Shown: positions 59,676 through 64,000 of the stretch, piece by piece
Numbering within the stretch: the stretch's first letter is position 1
How the letters are laid out: every line of letters starts with the position of its first letter
From: Caldilineaceae bacterium
Lineage (GTDB): Bacteria; Chloroflexota; Anaerolineae; Caldilineales; Caldilineaceae
Length of the DNA: 64,000 nt
Reading direction: 5' to 3'
Assembly (NCBI GenBank): GCA_022824025.1
Contig: JAJEBF010000003.1
Coordinates: 1-64,000, forward strand
The notes under the pieces: generated by a model
Databases searched by the model: none
What the model was told of the DNA's origin: nothing
What the model saw: the letters and a program-made list of their open reading frames with translations, nothing else
Made by a program: the position numbers and the translations under genes

Positions 59676-60692
59676 ATGGAGTACCGAAACTTCGGCAGAA
59701 CTGGAATGAAGGTCAGCCCCCTTTGCCTCGGCTGTTGGAATTTCGGGGAGCGCACACCCCCGAAAGAGTCCTACGACATCGTGGACAGATCCCTGGAGGC
59801 AGGCATCAACTTCCTCGACACGGCAAACGTCTACGGCCGCGGCCGCAGCGAAGAAATCACTGGAGAGGCTCTCAAGCGCAACGGCAGCCGCAACCGAATC
59901 GTCCTCGCCACCAAGTTCCATGGCAGAATGGACGACGATGACCCCAACGCCGCCGGCAGCAGCCGCCGTCACATCATCGAACAGTGTGAAGCCAGCCTCA
60001 AACGTCTGCAGACCGACTACATCGATATCTATCAGATTCACAGGCCACGCCCCGAAATCGCGATCGACGAGACGCTACGCGCCATGGACGACCTCGTGCG
60101 CGCCGGCAAAGTCCGCTATCTCGGTACCAGCACCTTCGCCGCGTGGCAGATTGTCGAATCGTTGTGGGCGGCCAAAGAGCTGGGCCTCAACCGCTTCGTA
60201 TCCGAACAGCCTCCCTACCATATCCTGGACCGGCGCATCGAACGCGAGCTCGTCCCCATGGCGCTGACCTATGGCATCGGCCTGATCCCCTGGAGTCCGC
60301 TCGCCGGCGGCCTCCTGACCGGCAAATACAACCGCGGCCAATCCGCGCCTGAAGGGGCGCGCTACGCCAACGCCCCCAACGAACCCGACCGTTCCGGCCG
60401 CCTCAACGATCGTGTCTTTGACGTCACCGAGGGCCTGCTCCCTCTCGCGGAGGCCAAGAGCTGTACGATGTCCCAGTTCGCACTCGCCTGGTGCGCCCAG
60501 CAGCCCGGCATAACCAGCCCGATTCTCGGCCCTCGCACCATGGAGCAGCTGGATGACAATCTCGGCGCGCTCGATGTGACCATCACCGCGGACGACCGAC
60601 GGCGCGTCGACGAACTGGTCCCGCCCGGCCGCATGGTCAGCCCCTTCTACGAGGCCGACTTTGGTCCCAGTCAACATCGCGCCTTCGTCTGA
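59676..60692 (+). CDS. Aldo/keto reductase, second tandem copy
   Basis: 338 aa. AAAGGA lies eight bases before the ATG at 59676. Same tetrad: FLDTANVYGRGRSEE, IVLATKFHG, IYQIHRPRPE. The differences from the first copy are concentrated in two places: residues 20-45 (CWNFGERTPPKES) and the segment after YANAPNEPDRSGRLND at about residue 240, in the loop that usually sets substrate choice. The separation is only 72 bases and both share strand, so they may be one transcript. Duplicate likely still under selection, as both frames are intact. Confidence 0.94.
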   Translation: MEYRNFGRTGMKVSPLCLGCWNFGERTPPKESYDIVDRSLEAGINFLDTANVYGRGRSEEITGEALKRNGSRNRIVLATKFHGRMDDDDPNAAGSSRRHIIEQCEASLKRLQTDYIDIYQIHRPRPEIAIDETLRAMDDLVRAGKVRYLGTSTFAAWQIVESLWAAKELGLNRFVSEQPPYHILDRRIERELVPMALTYGIGLIPWSPLAGGLLTGKYNRGQSAPEGARYANAPNEPDRSGRLNDRVFDVTEGLLPLAEAKSCTMSQFALAWCAQQPGITSPILGPRTMEQLDDNLGALDVTITADDRRRVDELVPPGRMVSPFYEADFGPSQHRAFV

Positions 60693-60830
60693 TCGGTCTG
60701 ATTCTTCCACGGGCAGCCCTACTTGGGGGGCCGCCCTTGCCGCGGCGCCCAGAGACGCATTGCGACATGCATGACGCATTCTCAACCAGATCATGCGCTC
60801 CACACCTTCCTATGACCGGCATTCTGCCTG

Positions 60831-61679
60831 ATGAATGAAACCCAGTTGGTTGCCCTCCTGTCCCAAGTCGCCGGCGGAACGCTGTCCGTCGACGACGCTC
60901 TGAGCCAGCTGCGCACATTGCCGTTCGAAACGCTCGAGGACGTCGCCACGCTCGACCATCACCGGCCGCTGCGGACCGGCTTCCCCGAAGTCATCTACTG
61001 TGAGGGCAAGACGGCCGAGCAGGTGGCCCTCATCGCAGAGCGGCTGGCAGCCCGGTCCACGCGTTTTCTTGGGACGCGGGCAACCGAGGCGCAGTTCAGA
61101 TCAGCCTCACAACGAGTGCCCGGCCTGGCGTGGCACGAGCGGGCTCGCTGCCTCTGGCTCGATCGCGAACCGGATTCCGAACTGAAACAAGGCGTGGTCG
61201 TCGTCTGCGCCGGGACAAGCGACCTGCCCGTCCTGGAAGAGGCGGCCCTGACCCTGCGCCTGATGGGGCATGAAGCGACCAGAATAACCGACGTGGGTGT
61301 CGCGGGGCTCCACCGTCTCCTGCCTCACATCCCAACGCTGCAGCAGGCCAACGCGGTCATCGTCATCGCCGGGATGGAAGGTGCCCTCGCCTCTGTCGTT
61401 GGCGGCCTGACCGACGCACCGGTCATCGCCGTGCCGACAAGCGTCGGCTACGGAGCCAGTTTCGGCGGTGTCGCCGCGCTGCTTGCCATGCTCAACAGCT
61501 GCGCCTCCGGTCTGGCCGTCGTCAACATCGACAACGGCTTCGGCGCGGCCCACCTTGCAGCCCTGATCAACAGCAAAATCGAAGGCGGCGCGCCCGCCTC
61601 CAGCAACGGCTCCTCACCGCCAAAGCGCCAATCGCAACCGGCAGGCGGCTCACAACCGGGCATAGAGTCAAGACCATGA
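60831..61679 (+). CDS. larB: Nickel-pincer cofactor carboxylase/hydrolase LarB
   Basis: First step of nickel-pincer cofactor synthesis: carboxylates nicotinic acid adenine dinucleotide and hydrolyses the anhydride. 282 aa. AIRC-like core: GVVVVCAGTSDLPVLEEAALTLRLMG, GLHRLLPHIP, VIVIAGMEGALASVVGGL, APVIAVPTSVGYGASFGGVAALLAML and CASGLAVVNIDNGFGAAHLAAL. The C-terminal 30 residues are disordered. The stop overlaps the larE start by four bases. Confidence 0.95.
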   Translation: MNETQLVALLSQVAGGTLSVDDALSQLRTLPFETLEDVATLDHHRPLRTGFPEVIYCEGKTAEQVALIAERLAARSTRFLGTRATEAQFRSASQRVPGLAWHERARCLWLDREPDSELKQGVVVVCAGTSDLPVLEEAALTLRLMGHEATRITDVGVAGLHRLLPHIPTLQQANAVIVIAGMEGALASVVGGLTDAPVIAVPTSVGYGASFGGVAALLAMLNSCASGLAVVNIDNGFGAAHLAALINSKIEGGAPASSNGSSPPKRQSQPAGGSQPGIESRP

Positions 61680-62599
61680 ATCAGACAAAAACACACGCGG
61701 CAACTTCAACCCTCGCCGCGCCGACGGCTGCCAAACTTGACGACATGCGCGCGTCCCTGCGTTCCTTCGGCTCCGCCATCGTCGCCTACTCCGGCGGCGT
61801 GGATAGCGCCGTCGTCATGGCCGTCGCCTACCAGGAGTTGGGCGGCAGGTCCACCTCTGCCGGGGCCGGGCCGGGAGCCCTGGCCTGCATCGGCGTTTCG
61901 CCCAGCTATCCCGCGCGCGAAATGCGCGACGCTGTCGCCCTCGCCGACCAGATCGGGGTGCCCTATCGCCTGGTCGAAACCGAAGAGTATCTCGACCCCA
62001 ACTACGCCGCCAACCCCAATAACCGCTGCTACTTCTGCAAGGCGGAGCTCCACAACCGCTTGCACGACATCCTGCGGCAGGAGAAGTGGGGCATTGTATG
62101 CGACGGGACCAACGCCAGCGACCTGGGCGATGACCGGCCCGGCGTTCAAGCCGCTCGCGAACGCAACGTCCGTTCTCCGTTGCTCGAAGCCGGTATCACC
62201 AAGCCGGAAGTGCGCGCCATCGCCAGACACCTGGGCCTGCCGGTCTGGGACAAGCCTGCCATGGCCTGCCTCTCCTCGCGCGTCCCCCATGGCACGCCCA
62301 TCGACCCCCAGCTCCTTCGCCAGATTGAAGCCGCCGAGGACGTTCTCGTCGCCTTGGGCGTGCGCCAGTTTCGCGTCCGCCACCACGGCGAGATCGCCCG
62401 CCTCGAGCTGCCCCCCGAAGAGTTCCCCTCGATCATCGCCCACCACGACCAGATCGTGGCCGGCATCAAGGCCGCCGGCTACAGATTCGTCACCCTCGAC
62501 CTGGCGGGGTTCCGCAGCGGCGGCCTCAACGCATCCGCCAATGGCAGCGCCGAACCCGCTCTCGTCCCGGTCGAAGATCTGCTGTCTTTCGGCCAATAA
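61676..62599 (+). CDS. larE: Nickel-pincer cofactor sulfur transferase LarE, three-cysteine form
   Basis: PP-loop enzyme that adenylates the pyridinium carboxylates and inserts sulfur. 307 aa. PP-loop AYSGGVDSAVV (residues 37-47). Cys118 and Cys121 in NNRCYFCK, and Cys198 in PAMACLSSR. L. plantarum LarE gives up a single Cys176 sulfur per turnover and is a suicide enzyme. A form with three conserved Cys has been shown in other species to hold a [4Fe-4S] cluster that allows catalytic use. This protein has the three-Cys set, so I infer the cluster type. The start overlaps larB; 35 bases precede larC. Confidence 0.94.
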   Translation: MNQTKTHAATSTLAAPTAAKLDDMRASLRSFGSAIVAYSGGVDSAVVMAVAYQELGGRSTSAGAGPGALACIGVSPSYPAREMRDAVALADQIGVPYRLVETEEYLDPNYAANPNNRCYFCKAELHNRLHDILRQEKWGIVCDGTNASDLGDDRPGVQAARERNVRSPLLEAGITKPEVRAIARHLGLPVWDKPAMACLSSRVPHGTPIDPQLLRQIEAAEDVLVALGVRQFRVRHHGEIARLELPPEEFPSIIAHHDQIVAGIKAAGYRFVTLDLAGFRSGGLNASANGSAEPALVPVEDLLSFGQ

Positions 62600-62634
62600 G
62601 CGCCGAAAGCCGCCGCTCGCGACCTGCTGCCGCC

Positions 62635-63876
62635 ATGCCCCTCGCCTACCTGGACACACCATCCGGCATCTCAGGTGACATCTTTCTCGGCTGCCTGGTC
62701 GACGCTGGCTGGCCGCTATCCGCCCTGCAAAGCGCGGTCGAAAGACTGAACCTCCCGCAGGGCTGCTGGCGCATCCACGCCCAACCCGCCATGCAGGGCG
62801 GCATCCGCGCGACCCGTATCCGCGTCGAAGTAAGCGAACAGACCACCGAACGCCATCTGGCCGACGTTGAAGCCGTCATCCAGGCCGCCCGCCTGCCCTT
62901 GCAAATTAAGCGCCGCGCGATCGCCGTCTTTACGCGCCTCGCCGCGGTCGAAGCCCGCATTCACGGCGCCGCGCTCCACGACGTCCACTTCCACGAGGTT
63001 GGCGGCCTCGACGCCATCATCGACATCGTCGGCGTCTGTACGGGACTGCACGAGCTTTCAATCGAGACACTCTACGCGTCCGCTCTTCCCCTCGGCCCCG
63101 GCTGGGCAAACTCGATGCACGGGCGCATTCCCCTCCCTGCGCCCGCAACCCTTGAGCTGCTGGCCGAGGTCGGCGCGCCCACCGTGCCCGCGCCCGGCCC
63201 CGGGGAGCTGGTAACCCCAACCGGCGCCGCGCTGCTCGCCGAGCTGGCCGAGTTCCGCCAGCCGCAGATGCGCCTGACGAGGATCGGCTACGGCGCCGGA
63301 CAAAAGGAGTTCGACTGGCCCAATGTGGCCCGCCTCTGGCTTGGCGAGAAGGCCGCCCAAGAGGCGAGACCGCCAACCGGCGAGCCCCTGGAATCTCTGG
63401 TGGTGATCGAAACCAATATCGACGACATGAATCCGGAGCTCTACGGCCCGGCGCAACGAAATCTCTTTGAAGCCGGCGCGCTCGATGTCTGGACCACCGC
63501 CATCGCCATGAAAAAGGCCCGGCCCGGCACCCTGCTTCGCGTCCTCGCACAGCCTGCCGATGAAGCCAGGCTGTCCGCGCTCCTGCTGCGCGAAACAACC
63601 ACCCTCGGTGTTCGCGTCTATCCCGTCCGCCGACGCGTCGCCGAACGCCAAATGAAAACGGTCGCCACGCCATTCGGACCGGTTCGCGTCAAGCTAAAGC
63701 GGGTCGAAGGCGCTGTCGTCGGCGCCAAACCCGAGTTCGATGACTGCCAGGCCCTGGCCGATGCCTCCGGCGCGCCTCTGCCGTCCGTCTACGCTGCCGC
63801 CCTGGCCGCCGCCTCCCCCCTGGTCAACCCGTGCCCGGATCAGGACAGGCGGGAACCCGGAGGCGAGAGTGCTTAG
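62635..63876 (+). CDS. larC: Nickel-insertion protein LarC
   Basis: CTP-dependent cyclometallase that inserts nickel into the pincer. 413 aa, one uninterrupted frame. N-terminal half: AYLDTPSGISGDIFLGCLVDAG, HDVHFHEVGGLDAIIDIVG (His-rich metal site) and PLGPGWANSMHGRIPLPAPAT. C-terminal half: VVIETNIDDMNPELYG, KKARPGTLLRVL and RVYPVRRRVAERQMKTV. In L. plantarum the two halves are joined by a programmed frameshift (larC1-larC2); here they are fused in frame. The C-terminal tail after AALAAASPLVNP is variable. Confidence 0.95.
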   Translation: MPLAYLDTPSGISGDIFLGCLVDAGWPLSALQSAVERLNLPQGCWRIHAQPAMQGGIRATRIRVEVSEQTTERHLADVEAVIQAARLPLQIKRRAIAVFTRLAAVEARIHGAALHDVHFHEVGGLDAIIDIVGVCTGLHELSIETLYASALPLGPGWANSMHGRIPLPAPATLELLAEVGAPTVPAPGPGELVTPTGAALLAELAEFRQPQMRLTRIGYGAGQKEFDWPNVARLWLGEKAAQEARPPTGEPLESLVVIETNIDDMNPELYGPAQRNLFEAGALDVWTTAIAMKKARPGTLLRVLAQPADEARLSALLLRETTTLGVRVYPVRRRVAERQMKTVATPFGPVRVKLKRVEGAVVGAKPEFDDCQALADASGAPLPSVYAAALAAASPLVNPCPDQDRREPGGESA

Positions 63877-63877
63877 A

Positions 63878-64000
63878 ATGGAGAGTTTTGTGCGCAAAGT
63901 CGCGCCCATCGTCCTGCGCCGCGCGAACGCGCTGGAAATCCTTGCATTCCGCCACCCCCGAGCCGGAGCCCAATTGGTTAAGGGGACTTGGGAAGAAGGC
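63878..64000 (+). CDS. Nudix hydrolase, N-terminal fragment
   Basis: Partial: runs off the right edge. Begins at the ATG at 63878, one base after the larC stop, so it may be translationally coupled. The visible 41 residues, MESFVRKVAPIVLRR then LEILAFRHPRAGAQLVKGTWEEG, match the first strands and the G-T-x-E-x-G entry to a Nudix box. The catalytic RExxEE is outside the window. A role in the Lar pathway cannot be judged. Confidence 0.7.
   Translation, partial: MESFVRKVAPIVLRRANALEILAFRHPRAGAQLVKGTWEEG

Overview
The window is a gene-dense, high-GC bacterial chromosome segment, with most genes on the minus strand. Several features point to a Chloroflexota bacterium, perhaps from an Anaerolineae- or Caldilineae-like lineage: a menaquinone (men) cluster, a ChlI/ChlD-type metal chelatase, ABC sugar uptake next to phytanoyl-CoA dioxygenase (PhyH) proteins, a polymer-forming (bactofilin-like) membrane protein, and a free-standing copy of a domain I associate with Chloroflexi ArnT-like glycosyltransferases. 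That assignment is inference from gene content. No rRNA, prophage, CRISPR array or origin was seen.

Layout, 1-20 kb. A thiamine-diphosphate enzyme (cut by the window edge), mtnP, two unknown genes and a thioesterase lie downstream of a surface-polysaccharide set (glycosyltransferase, GtrA, O-antigen ligase-like). tRNA-Ser(CGA) follows with its own terminator and a leader hairpin. Next come a HAD dehalogenase, a LarA-like protein, prfB with the classical +1 frameshift, and ftsY. dgt points the other way. Then come a tethered low-complexity protein, manC and dprA, and the ffh-rpsP-khpA-rimM translation/secretion operon under a good sigma-70 promoter. trmD and rplS, which often follow rimM, are absent.

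Layout, 20-36 kb. A CDP-alcohol phosphatidyltransferase and a phosphodiesterase lie beside ettA, with a divergent promoter pair between the last two. An ECF sigma factor, its anti-sigma factor and a bactofilin-like/helix-hairpin-helix membrane protein form one cassette. Facing away from it is a chelatase gene whose AAA+ (I) and VWA (D) halves are in different frames, joined by an A8 slippery run. Downstream are a helical-repeat protein, a PHP phosphoesterase and a UPF0104 membrane protein.

Layout, 33-43 kb. The menaquinone genes run tetR-menF-menD-menB, then a 2.1-kb decayed island, then menE-phyH-menH. The island holds an IS5-type remnant with a nonsense codon and an internal deletion, a PIN toxin with an in-frame nonsense codon, and an antitoxin-like ORF containing a 201-bp-period internal duplication. 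menC and menA are not in the window.

Layout, 43-64 kb. A sugar ABC transporter operon has a recognisable promoter, a candidate operator and an intercistronic hairpin, and is followed by a PhyH protein with an HxG in place of HxD and a B12-type radical SAM protein. Then come a Cof-like phosphatase, prfA-prmC, a phosphoribosyltransferase, a heptanucleotide tandem repeat, a two-domain DinB-like protein, a PF09818-type ATPase and two tandem aldo/keto reductases of about 84% identity. The window ends with larB-larE-larC for the nickel-pincer cofactor and the first codons of a Nudix hydrolase. The LarA-like protein near 9 kb is a plausible user of that cofactor.
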